Positions 22,098 through 33,100 of a stretch of 64,000 bases of DNA are shown here, in pieces. The notes under the pieces are model-generated. The model was given only the letters and a program-made list of their open reading frames with translations, ran no database searches and had not been told where the DNA came from. The DNA comes from Tomocerus qinae (Eukaryota; Arthropoda; Collembola; Entomobryomorpha; Tomoceridae), in the NCBI GenBank assembly GCA_020055645.1, contig CM034549.1, forward strand, positions 24,573,930-24,637,929, in the 5' to 3' direction. The position numbers were made by a program, and so were the translations under genes. Position 1 is the first letter of the stretch; each line of letters starts with the position of its first letter.

Positions 22098-22665
22098 ACA
22101 AAATTTGTTGATGACGTCAAAAGCCGGAAATTGAATGATCAAGATTATATTGATCTGCTATGCAGTATTTTCGATGAAACAAGACAAATCTTTAGAGGAG
22201 ATTTGGTTCCAAAATCCGGCAGGCTACATATTGATGTTGAGAAAGTAAGCCTGAAAAAGCTACCTGGTGCCAAAGCGCATTTTATGAAAGCCGGAAGCAT
22301 AGCGTTGGTAAATGATAAAAAGATTTAGTGTTCTGGGCGTACGTCAACACTGATGCCGAAGAAATATGTCAATATTTCCCTAAACTGTCTGGATTGAATG
22401 AAGAAAAGATTGGAAAAGGAGTACCGATGCAAATCGTAATTTAATATTTTATAACAATGTTTTCGTATGTTTGATACAGGTTCATAGCTTAATGAATGTA
22501 GCCCTCGAAAGCAACCTTTTAGTTGGCTCGGCATTGAAAGGTGACTTGCACAGCATCAGTTATTCTCATTTAAAACTCGAAGATCTTCAAGACTATTTTC
22601 GAGATGAAAAAACAAGTTCCTCAAGACTGACACCAACCAGCATCCAGCAACGGGCAATTTGTTGA
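22098..22665 (+). pseudogene. Unrecognised gene fragment, two exons with a frameshift
   Basis: After an acceptor (AAACTACAG|ACAAAATTT) an open segment runs 22098-22327 and encodes a soluble-looking acidic stretch that includes DQDYIDLLCSIFDETRQIF. Losing one A in the run at 22317-22321 would explain why the frame then changes. In the new frame it continues as DLVFWAYVNTDAEEICQYF to CAAATC|GTAATT at 22435. A 44-bp intron (22436-22479, ending GATACAG) leads to a last exon, 22480-22665, ending in TGA. Both exon junctions are phase 0. I do not recognise the family, and no membrane span, signal peptide or zinc motif is visible. The upstream exons were not found, so it may be the 3' end of a decayed gene or a captured fragment. 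A sequencing error at the A-run is the alternative explanation for the frameshift. Confidence 0.5.
22436..22479 (+). other. 44-bp intron
   Basis: The donor ATC|GTAATT and acceptor TTTGATACAG|GTT flank an AT-rich insert. Removing it joins VPMQI to VHSLMN in one frame. Confidence 0.55.
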
Positions 22666-23129
22666 CAAACCTTTAAATCTTTTTCAACTAAAGATTCTAA
22701 CGACCGTTTTTGTCATAGTGCTTCTTTTCGCAGGACTTTCCACTAACTAAAAAGCAGAAACAATCAAATTAGCAATATCAAACTACTATTCGCCACTTCG
22801 CTCGTTTTCACCTAATTATTCATATTCTCAAAGAATACATTTCAAACTCTTTCGTCAAACTCTTTCGGAAAGGCAATTGCATTGACTAGGATTTAATTTG
22901 GGAAAATGCTCGAATATTGCCTCAGTTTATATACATGTCACACCGCCAATTAAATCCTGGCCAATGTTTTTGCCTTTCAAAAAATGTAATTCATTAGAAA
23001 ATCGGAGTAAAACTATGGAAGTTGAATCAAAAAAGGCACCTCAAGACAAAGTCAAAAAGCTGTAGACTCTGACGTTAGTTGTTTACATCGTCAACATCCG
23101 GCTGTAATACATCAATATTAATTAATGCT
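22666..23129. other. 3' flank of the fragment
   Basis: Nothing coding is seen. The stretch leads into the 118-bp duplication carrying AATAAA signals. Confidence 0.5.
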
Positions 23130-23363
23130 TTACATTGAAATATGTAATTCATATTTGTACTCACAATGGTATGATTCTGTTCAACTGTAGAAATAAAAGC
23201 TGCACTTTGTTCTAATGACTTTTCCTATCAAATTTACTACCTATTTATTACATTGCAACATGTAATTCACATTTGTACTCACAATGGTATGATTCTGTCA
23301 AACTGTAGAAATAAAAGCTAAACTTTGTTCTAATGACGTTTCACATCAAATTTACTACTTATG
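23130..23363 (+). repeat. 118-bp tandem duplication, each unit with AATAAA
   Basis: Two adjacent copies (23130-23247 and 23248-23363) share TGTAATTCA-ATTTGTACTCAC, ACAATGGTATGATTCTGT and GTAGAAATAAAAGCT, with about 10% differences. AATAAA lies at 23192-23197 and 23310-23315, each followed by CACTTTGTTCTAATG or a close variant. The block may be a duplicated poly(A) region of the plus-strand fragment upstream. Confidence 0.85.
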
Positions 23364-23589
23364 TATTTCTTTATGATTTCATGCACTTCTTCCAATATAG
23401 TGTTCATGAGATTTCATTAGTTCTCATCTCAGGTTATTTTCATTGAAAACTCTAAATAATAATAGAATCATTCATCATTCATTGAATAATAGAAGTAAAT
23501 AAGTAGAAAGTAAAAACCACTCCAAGAAATATCATTTAATAGTCTGAATAATGAATACTGAATATTATACACACATGGTATTGGTTTAG

Positions 23590-23624
23590 TTAGGTTAGGT
23601 TAGGTTAGGTTAGGTTAGGTTAGG
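23590..23624 (+). repeat. (TTAGG)7 telomere-type array
   Basis: Seven perfect head-to-tail TTAGG units are present, preceded by one degenerate unit. TTAGG is the ancestral arthropod telomere repeat. The array is flanked on both sides by ordinary sequence, so it is interstitial and not a chromosome end. Confidence 0.95.
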
Positions 23625-23924
23625 TAAGTAAATGTAAACGAATATGCAATGTAATAAATAAACGAATCAATCATTACAATTTATAATAATTATTAGAAAC
23701 AAATATTTCATTTTTAATAATTAACAATAATTCAGTCGCATATTATTATTTATATTATTAACATTATATTATAAAATAAACGTTATGTATAATACTAAAT
23801 ATAATATCAAATGTATATTTACCTGCAGCAGTACTTTCTGAGAGCAAATTGCCTTATGCCTCTATAAGATACTGACTTATGCGAACAAACTTCACGTGCA
23901 TGCTAAGAAGTTGCATATTGTATA
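23625..23924. other. Very AT-rich spacer
   Basis: The stretch is dominated by ATTATT/AATAAT runs between the telomere-type array and the transposase stop codon. No gene is seen. Confidence 0.6.
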
Positions 23925-25722
23925 TCAATAGAATCTTAAGTCTTGCCTTGTCTGATTTTGGGATTTTGAAGTTTTATGGCTTTCATTGTACCGTTTAACC
24001 CAGTTAAAAATACTTGCTCTAATGAATAGATCTAACATTTCATTTTTATGGTTGGTGCAATCTTTCCTAAGCCAAACAGCAACTAAGTGAATTCTACGAA
24101 TATGTCGCATTATATTTCGTTTCACCGTTAATCCAGCAAAATTAAATGCTTCTTTTCCTACAATATCAGGAAGATTAGCAACAACTGTTTTATAAACTAA
24201 AGTCGTCTCTTCGTTTAAGACATGTCCGTATGACAAGTCTTCCCCTTTTTGGTAAAACTTTTCATTATGGCTTTTTTCAATTAGTAAAGTTTCATCAACT
24301 CCAAAGCCAGGGTCACCACGGTCAAGCATTGGCCATTCAAGCATTGCCTTACATACGTGACATTTTGTAGCTGCTATTACTTTCTTAGTACAAAAATTTG
24401 CCATGTAAACACAAGCATTCATGCACAACACACCTGTGTCTCTATTTCGAAATTGGAAAAAATCATTTATGTCACAATTTACCCGCACATCATCGTTGGA
24501 ATCGTCACAACTTTCTTCAAATTGATTATCCGATTCATTAGAAACAGAGGTTGATTCTGGAGTTGGCGCATAACCCTTTTTCAACACAAACTCCAACTTT
24601 TTGTAATTATTTAATAAAATGTTTTCGGCCATAGGGGAATTTTCACAGTTTGCACCAGTAGGACTTTTGATCATGTCAGTAACGAATATAAATCTAAAAT
24701 TTTGCTTAAACGCTCTTGTTGTTGGGTTAAGACTCCATCCGCCTTTAAAACGCATGGCACCATTAAAATGTTCAACTGCGTCTTGTTGCAATTTGCGAGT
24801 GAACACGTATTTGTATCCTTCAGCATTAAGATCATTTAATAAGCAGTTAATCCCGTTTAATGTTATCTGGAGGCCCTTGACAGAAGGAACCAAGGGACTT
24901 TCATCTGCCATTTCCCAAGTAGCTACCCAAGAAGACCACGATGACAATATTTCTCGATTTTCCATCAAGTATATACTGGATTTATTAATGTTTGAATGAG
25001 TAGAAGAAGAAGTATTAATTAAGTCAAAAATAGTGTTCATATTTTCAACGAAATTTGCTGTTGGCAGAGCATCGGCACTCATCTTGTCTTGTAAAATGCA
25101 AGTTTTGATTGCTGCTGAGGTCGAATGGCTTAAAAGTTGAGTTGCAAACTTGACTTTCATTTTCGAATAATCAGGGAGGTCTAAATGGTATCTTGTTAAT
25201 TTGGGAGCTAATCTGCTTATATTATTTTGATCAATTTCCCAAAGCTGTTCCAGAAATCTGATCACAAACTATAAGTCTTATCTTAAGGCCGGTACTTGTT
25301 ACTTTTCTGACGTTTTCGATGATCAAATTCACCAAAGTAGAAGTATTGGTTACATTTTGACTGAAATAAAATGAAATAGGTAATTTCCAACTACCACGAA
25401 TACCTCTGATCAGAAATACGAGGGCGTGGTTTGCTAATTTCAGTTCCCTTCTACCATCGCCATGATCTTGAACTCCTTCTAACTCATCGTCGTTTTTGTT
25501 ATACATGAGACACTTTTTTATTGTCATCTCGTCAAACATCAAAACACTATCCTTTTCCATGTTATTGAATTGTCTAGCTTTATCAGATATACATTGAAAA
25601 AGTTCTTGATTTATTCCGAGCGTTGACACACTTGGCAACTTCAATTGAAAAATTTGTCGTAAGTTTCGGTACCCTCTACCTCCACAAGAATAATATATTG
25701 TCAGTGCAATTATCCGTTCCAT
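23925..25722 (-). pseudogene. P-element/THAP9-type transposase, deleted and frameshifted
   Basis: Two minus-strand frames form one damaged transposase. The upstream part (25722 to about 25258) carries YSCGGRGYRNLRQ, the first catalytic-type motif LMFDEMTIKK (Asp64 of this frame) and IVCDQ (152-155). The downstream part (about 25256-23925) carries LWEID-SRLAPKLT, the conserved QDAVEHFNG with its acidic residue (Glu165 of that frame) and a C-terminal Cys-rich segment CTKKVIAATKCHVC. Family members have GSNN...DxPHLxKNIRNN between VCDQ and LWEID. Here that region is absent and the frame changes at 25256-25258. The N-terminal THAP zinc finger and coiled coil are also missing, with a stop close upstream of the first Met. 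The copy is therefore inactive as it stands. No terminal inverted repeats were found. Confidence 0.88.
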
Positions 25723-25900
25723 GTTGCAATATCTTTAGTAATCTCGTATATCGCTTACGCCACATCTGACTGCTCAATTTCAGTTTGGATATTTTGATTG
25801 CCATAGTACGTTGTGATATACTTTGCATGTCTGTTGCAGTAACAATTTATGTTGTGCTTTTGCTTGTTTATCTTTCTTTTAAGCAATTCCACAGAAATCC

Positions 25901-25975
25901 GCAGCCGTTTTGCTATTGGACGTACGCAGCCGTTTTGCTATTGGACGTACGCAGCCGCTCTCTCATTGGCTCTCG
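25901..25975. repeat. 25-bp tandem repeat, about three units
   Basis: Two identical units GCAGCCGTTTTGCTATTGGA plus CGTAC lie at 25901-25925 and 25926-25950. A diverged third unit begins GCAGCCGCTCTCTCATTGG. The array lies about 180 bp upstream of the transposase frame and is more GC-rich than its surroundings. P-type elements often have internal repeats near their ends, but membership here is not shown. Confidence 0.85.
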
Positions 25976-26974
25976 TATGTACCTACGTGTATTCTATCGT
26001 GGACCATTTCTCTTATGGAAGCTGGTCTTCTATAGTGAAGCCTAGCTTCACCGCCACCTATCGTTATTCTATGATAGAAACATTAAGCCTATTAGAATTT
26101 CCATTCTTTCAGTTGGCACTCGTTCATGCATGCCCATTGCTGAGCAACGATTACTATTTAGAAGGCGCATCAGAGCACGTAATTCTACGCTTGACTTGGC
26201 TATTCAATCTTTTTGCTGTCTCCAATTCACATCACATCAAATTACAACACAACTGCTGACATGAGATACGATCACATTTATTTAAAGCAACAACATCCTT
26301 AAGAATATTGCTCAGGTTTTCTATTGTTAATGTTGATTGCTATTTATGTGTATGTGAAATGGGATATATTTATGCTAAGAATTAGTCCAGTTGAGTGTTT
26401 TCCCTCTTTAAGAAACGTAATGAAGTGCTCTTCTTATTCTTCCCACTCTCATCAGTTATATTCTTTGTACAGCCTTCCTTCCTCTCTAACTCCACTCCAC
26501 TCTTTGTTGGTCCAGAGTGTGTAATTTGATTCGGCAAGTTATTGTACTACATAGTTTCGTGTTTGTGTCTACTTAGAGATCCCTATCTAGAGCACTACTG
26601 ACTATACACTACACAACTTCTTACTTAACTTCTTACTCTACCATGTGCATTACGGATGTACGTACATAGAATTCAGCTCATGTGCTACATATTTCTCCTC
26701 CACATTACTTACATGCTGTACATACCAGTCTTCTAACACAACTGCACTACAAAGCTGCACAAGAAGTATGAAATGCTCATCATTGTAAATACTCTAACGA
26801 GTTAACTTGTCTAGCTCTCCAAATGTATATTCTCTATACTGCTTTTATTGTACATTTGTAAATACGACTTCTGTTTCTTGGAAAATCATATCCTTCTGCA
26901 ACATACTAATGCAAAAAAATATAACATGCCCTTTCTCTATCCTTGTTGAAAGGTGCAACTACCCCGGCTACATA
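25976..26974. other. Non-coding flank of the transposase region
   Basis: One plus-strand frame is open for about 400 bases (25849-26259) but has no domain and overlaps the tandem repeat. I could not find a THAP finger exon on the minus strand here. Confidence 0.45.
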
Positions 26975-27141
26975 CAGGGTCATTTTTTACGTACGCTCAA
27001 CTTTAGGCAACTTTCCCAATTCATGTATCAAAACCATAAGATACTTTCCAAAGACTTTCTTTCGATTTTTATGTGCAGGATATTTTTAGCATTAACTTAT
27101 ACTTTCGGATATGGTAAAAGTTGTTCCAAAAATTCGCCCTG
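26975..27141. mobile_element. Candidate short MITE with CAGGG tips and TA flanks
   Basis: The left tip is TA-CAGGGTCATTTTTTACG. The reverse complement of the right tip is TA-CAGGGCGAATTTTTGGAAC. About 12 of the first 15 bases match and TA flanks both sides, as in Tc1/mariner-type elements. The 167-bp interior has no domain. The match is short, so it may be chance. Confidence 0.4.
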
Positions 27142-30100
27142 TATATAATATGTGTTCAGCTACAATAATTTTAAGCCTAGTACATTCGGCTGACTGTTAT
27201 CATGAAGAATGTAGCAGGATATATATTATAAAATATAGATTGTATATCTTTGTAGCTTTCCTGGCTCATTCTTTGTAGTACTCGTGGATACCTTTGAAAG
27301 AAGCCTCTTCAAAGTGTGTTACGGTAAATATTTTTTGCTGAAACCCATTAAGTGACCATTAGAAATATCGTTAGGAACACAAGCACTCGTATAATAAGGT
27401 CGTTCTTACGTTCGACGGGATTCTTGTTGTTGAAGTACAATTGTGCAAGTAATGGTACTGTGATATGTAATAAAAATGTAATTTGTTGTAGAGCTCTGAA
27501 AATTGTCACTTTGAAGAATAAAGAAAGATTTTGGCAAATGAAATGCTACACTGCTTAGAAGGAATTGCATTTTCAGACGATGCCATAATTTGTCCTACTC
27601 TTCTTTCCGACATTGCGTTAATATAAGAAATTCGTAATTCTGGCAAATAAGTAGCGTAACAAGATTTCTCTCTGAATAAATGCCAAAGGAGCACGAAGCA
27701 GTCACAAGGAATTTCTTTCACCACATTTCCTTCCTTACTTTGTCTGATCTTGTATATTGCTCCGTATGTTATCATTCTGATGCCATGGACCTATTATGTA
27801 GTCGCAGTCTCCATGCATCAATATCAATATCATTTCCTTCCTCCAACAAGTCAGCTCCTCAACTTACCCACTGGAGCTTTGAAGAAACCCAAATTATACT
27901 TGTTGTTCCAATATAGCTAACCATAGGATATAGTACTATATAATCATTTCCTTATATAACAAGTACTCTTATTACCAACCAAATAGCCTAGCTGATTCAA
28001 ACACTAATTTGGAACACAAATCTATTTGGTACTGCAGTAGATATATAATTGCAGACAAATAGTTCTTTGTAGTTTCCACCACTGTTTTAATTAGATTCAC
28101 AGCGTAACTAACGTAATCTGAACCGCATCTAAGTATGCACAAGAAAATTGATGGCATGCAGTTATAAAACATGAAATATAAAGCACTAAATTCTACCACT
28201 ACTCTCTACGTCTCTAATTTTCATTTACATAATTTAAGACAAGTAATCAAACTAGGTAATCATCATCTGAATTTTTAATGCTTCCTAAATGTTTCTGTTT
28301 CTGAATCTCAATTTGACAGTTACAAATGTTTTAGTTTATGCTATGTTATACTGGTTCAAATTGCAAATATCATCCATACATTCTCATAATATGTCAACTA
28401 TATCCTCCATCGAGTTCTATCCTAATACTACTGTAATTAGAGTGGATAATGAATGCACAAGAAAATTAACATTCAAGGTTAAACGATGGTTACCTACCAA
28501 TGTGGTTTGCAGTGACATGTTGTATTTATGTATGTTCAATATTTCTACAGAAGCTAAAGCCAATTATGATTTAACGTGTTAGGTACAAGTTTGTTTTTGC
28601 ACAACATCTGTTCCAAAAGTTTCGATGAATCCATCCCGCAATTTGTGTGGGAAAGCTTTAACAATCAGAAACAAATCCATTAAACGCAATTATCTACTGC
28701 TGGCTCTATTTACGTTGATTTGTTAAAAGCAACTACCATGAGGTGCCAACTTTTCCATAATCTACAAAATATCTCTAAGCGTGGATTATAATGATTGCAT
28801 TAAAACGTATTGGGAAAGTAGCTCGGAGATGCTCACTAATTCCCGAACTGCGTTAGTCTAAAGCTAAAGTCATGAAAGAAAATTGTCAATGTCTATTGTG
28901 ACAGTTTGTGCAAATATAGATTTTCTTTTTTGAGGTAATTTTGCACGTGTGTCATTAGGAGGAAGTGGATTTTCTGTGTGGCAGACTGTTATTGTATAAA
29001 TAGAAGCTGACAATGAGATAAATGCCAATATAAGCTGAGTGAATTGGAATGTAAAATGTCACTGGTAACATTGAGCACAACTTAGGCGTAAATATATACT
29101 TGGAGTAATTTTATGCATGATAGTATTTGGAGAAATGCTTTTTCACGTAGAACAAATTATAGGAGGTATTGTCTGTTTGAGTAGCTACTATATGAATGGA
29201 GTAAGTAAGTAAGTAGTAGTGGGGGAGAGGTTGGTAAGAAGTATATTATATTGTGGACTAGTACAAGTAGTGGTACTATAGTCCATAATATTCTATCATG
29301 AGCTAAAGAGTAATGGTAAGTGTTATTGAAGAGAAAGTCGGTCAATCCGCAAATGTCGACTGACATAACATAACGCATCAGAAAGCTGAGTCTCCATTAG
29401 ACGGAAAGCAAAAATCAATGTTGACTGATATTGAGTGGCTGTATGTAGTAATGTAGTTAGTCTGTGTGTAATTCAGTTGAGCATTGTGGCATCGTCTGCG
29501 TTGCAGAATAAAAGAACTCGTAATAATTATATTGCGAAAAATCTGGGAGTTTCACTTTCATGCAATTAGGGTGAAGAATACATTTCCTTTCTATGGTCGA
29601 CCATCTGAGAATACAACCGGGGGAAAGCAGTACTCAACGAAGTAGCTACAAAATACTAACAAAGAACATTCTCTCTGACCTTTAAAAAAGATAGAGAGGG
29701 AGACTACAACAACTAATCTAATCACCTGCTCCAACAACTTTTTCTTTCCCCTTGTCCCAATTATCCAACTTTGTTCAGTTTAAATTTGGACTTTTATTCT
29801 GATAGATTATCTCTTAAAGTTTTTACAAAATGTAGTTTGGGGAGTCTTCCCGTCTTAATTCCAGGTTAATCCCGCTTTCTAAGAACTTGTTCTACATAAT
29901 TTTATATTAATACATGCACTGCTATGGCTAAACTTTATACTTACACCTTATGTTCACATTATAATCGCCAGGGAACGTTAAACCAAGCCTCTGCATCACA
30001 TGTGCTTATTAAATACGTTCAATACAATGTGATATGTATAAAGTAATCTAGAAGAAGATGCGCTAGGTATCTATACACTCATTGTAAATACTACCAAAAA

Positions 30101-33100
30101 TTCGTACATCGTAAAACTTGGAATAACTTCCCGGACTATTATTTTTAAACTGATTATTACCTAATTAAATATCAAGGAACAAAATGCAATACATATCCAG
30201 AGGTTAATTATAATTTTTGGGGAAAAAATGTCTGCGAATGCAAAATCTGTGATTTTCAGTCAAAACAGTTTCTCCCTTATTTTTGACCCGAGGTCGATGA
30301 AATAAGGTTAAATATACGTTATAAGGTTTGGAATAAGCATTTTTTCTGATTTATTAATTCTGGTTGAGTTGGGAATATTTATTAGAGTAAGAGAGAAGGG
30401 ACTGAAGGGAGAGATACTTTTTTTGAAAACAGGGGTAAGTGCTTATTATCTCAGGTAGGTTAACTGTCAACTACAATATTTCAAATTGGAAAATCCTTGT
30501 TTCAACCTAATTTTGAAAAGCTAGCAAGTTAGCTCCGAAAAATATTAATATTGGGAGATCTTTATTTTGGATTTTACGGTTTTCATGATTGAATTGAGTC
30601 ATACTACTCAACATATTATTAGGGAGCTAAGTAGAAGTATAAGGAATGTTGTACATGTTCATCTGATGCAGACAGATCTTCAATCTCCACGGATAAGCTC
30701 CGAACTAACATTTCTACCGATGTAGCAACTTATAAATATTTCTAAGACAGTTTAACTACAGTATATTTTGGAAACATGTACTCAGTTTTCTGTGGCATGT
30801 TACAGTTTAAAGATCATATATCAAAATGGTGTTAGACTTTGCGCTGAATAGAAAGATGAGGTCGAGTATATACACTAGAAACGATGAAACTAATTTGACA
30901 AGAAGAGTTCCCTACAATATATCATCTATTTTAGATTCTCCTCCTCGTTTGCCTTTCCTCTCCCGTCTTTTCCTCAGAAAAATGTATAGCACACAAACCA
31001 ACCAACCAACACATTTCCTTTCTACATTTCACTGTAACTTTTTTCAACAACTTTCACTCACCACTATTCATCATGCATTCCCTTGACTTTTCTTCAGTCA
31101 AAATTACTTCAAAGACGACTCACAACATACCGAATACTTACGGAATTAAATGTATGCAAAGCAGTAGTAGTAAGAAGAACATTAACAACATACCATACAC
31201 CCTTCCCTACCAAAAATCTATTCATCCCTGATATTTTCCTTCTAACCATACCAAGCATATGAAAATGTCAAGCACACAATTCTTCAGAGATATAAACGTC
31301 TATAATGACTGTTCAACTTAATTGTAAGGTAATTTCCATAATACTTTTTTTCGTTGGGCAAAACGGAGCAAATGGTACATGATGAGTTCTTATGATTATA
31401 TATTTACGGCATCGATTTGGTTATTACATAGAGTAATTATTCACAATTCTTCTACCATAGATTCTGAATACAGGTAATAAAGAGACAAACTTTGAGAAAT
31501 AACTCTCTACAGCACGCTTAATTGTCTTAGTTTGAGTGGCAATGGATCGTATTATTATGCTTAAAAAATAAGTTGATATTTTGAAAAATTATCTGTGAAA
31601 CATTTAGAATGAAAGTATTTAAAAACAGTAAAATTGATATCCAACGGTTTCTATTCACTACAATGCTATTCGAAATGCTATTTTTGCTGCGAATAATTTA
31701 TAGGTACGACATTTTTAAGCATTCAACATTGATTTGATTGATTGTCAAGTTGGCACATTCGGTGAGTTTTATTTGTAAGGGCGCAAGGGACATGTTGGTT
31801 GTACGTTGTTGGTTAATATTTCGATGTTTTTTTCTGGAAAATTCTTCGAATGCTAGGTTTTTACGTGAGCGGAGAAAAATGTTGTTCTGCAATGTTAAAT
31901 TATAGGGTTGGTATAAGGATTTGTACCAGTGGGTCTATTTAAGATCGGGACAGATTTGACCGTAGTAGTACATATGAGAATTGAGAATGTATAGAAGAGG
32001 AAGGGAAGTCGTGCAATAAAAATCCCGATAATAATATAATACTGTCTCATAAAGGGATCAACTTTTATTGGTGAAGTTAATGGTAGATTTTGTCTAACAG
32101 CAAGTTTTTAGCTGAGTCAAGCGGAAAGTTGAATAAAAAGCTTTCTCCTGTTCGCTATACCTGTGACTCTATAGTCATATTAATAGAAGTAACTCTAAAC
32201 AAGCTATGACAGATTGAAAAGAGGAAAGAGATTGCTATTTTCCGACTTAAGCGTACTAGTTTTCTAATTTGTAGCTCCAGACACGTAATATTCGAATTTT
32301 ATGGTTTTCGGTGTATCATCACTAGAAACTCCTTTTCTCTGTGCTATGCAACATAATATTATCTAGTTTAGTAAACAATATGGCAGTTAGGGAACAAAGG
32401 GAAATGTCTAATTAGATAATGTTGTGTAACTGACTAATTTGTTTGAAAGAAGCTGCAGTAGGACAACTCCCACCACTCTCCCATAGAAAACAGATCAAGT
32501 CTCAAGAAAGTGAACTGTGATGGCATGGGTTGTCTTTCTAGCAATAATAGAACAACATAGCCTGAAAACACCCTCGTCACATCCATATGAACCTTATTGC
32601 CACTACAGAGTAAGTATTTTAATGCTTACAAGTCTAATGTATGTGTGCAACGGAGAGATAAGCTACTAAGCCAGGATAAATAGCTTTTCTTTGTACACAG
32701 CCTATACAGGGACCTCTTAAGATTCCTTGCAAATCTGTAGTAGTATGTATACTAGGTAACACTCTATATGTACCGAAAACTTTTATACAAACAACAGCTC
32801 ACAACACTAAGAGAATTACTGGCTTTGGATTTACTTAGCGCAATAACAAAGCGGATAGTATAGGATGTATGTATATAGGTGAAGAGACTCATAATAACAA
32901 GGAGGAGGAGGAGATACGAAGTCTTCATGCTTAAATGAATTTCTTCGAAATATATATAAGGTAGAAGCGTCAAAGGCTTTCTTTTTAGGTTTTCTCCGTC
33001 TATGCCCATTTGCCCTTGCTCCCACATTTCCCAGAAGAACAACAAAGAGAGCAGATGATTGCCTTTTGTAAATTATCACATGTCCTCTTCTCTCCCACTT

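Noticed and set aside
25785-26259. Plus-strand frames next to the transposase as a protein gene
   Set aside because: They overlap a tandem repeat, lack domains and have no supported splice sites.
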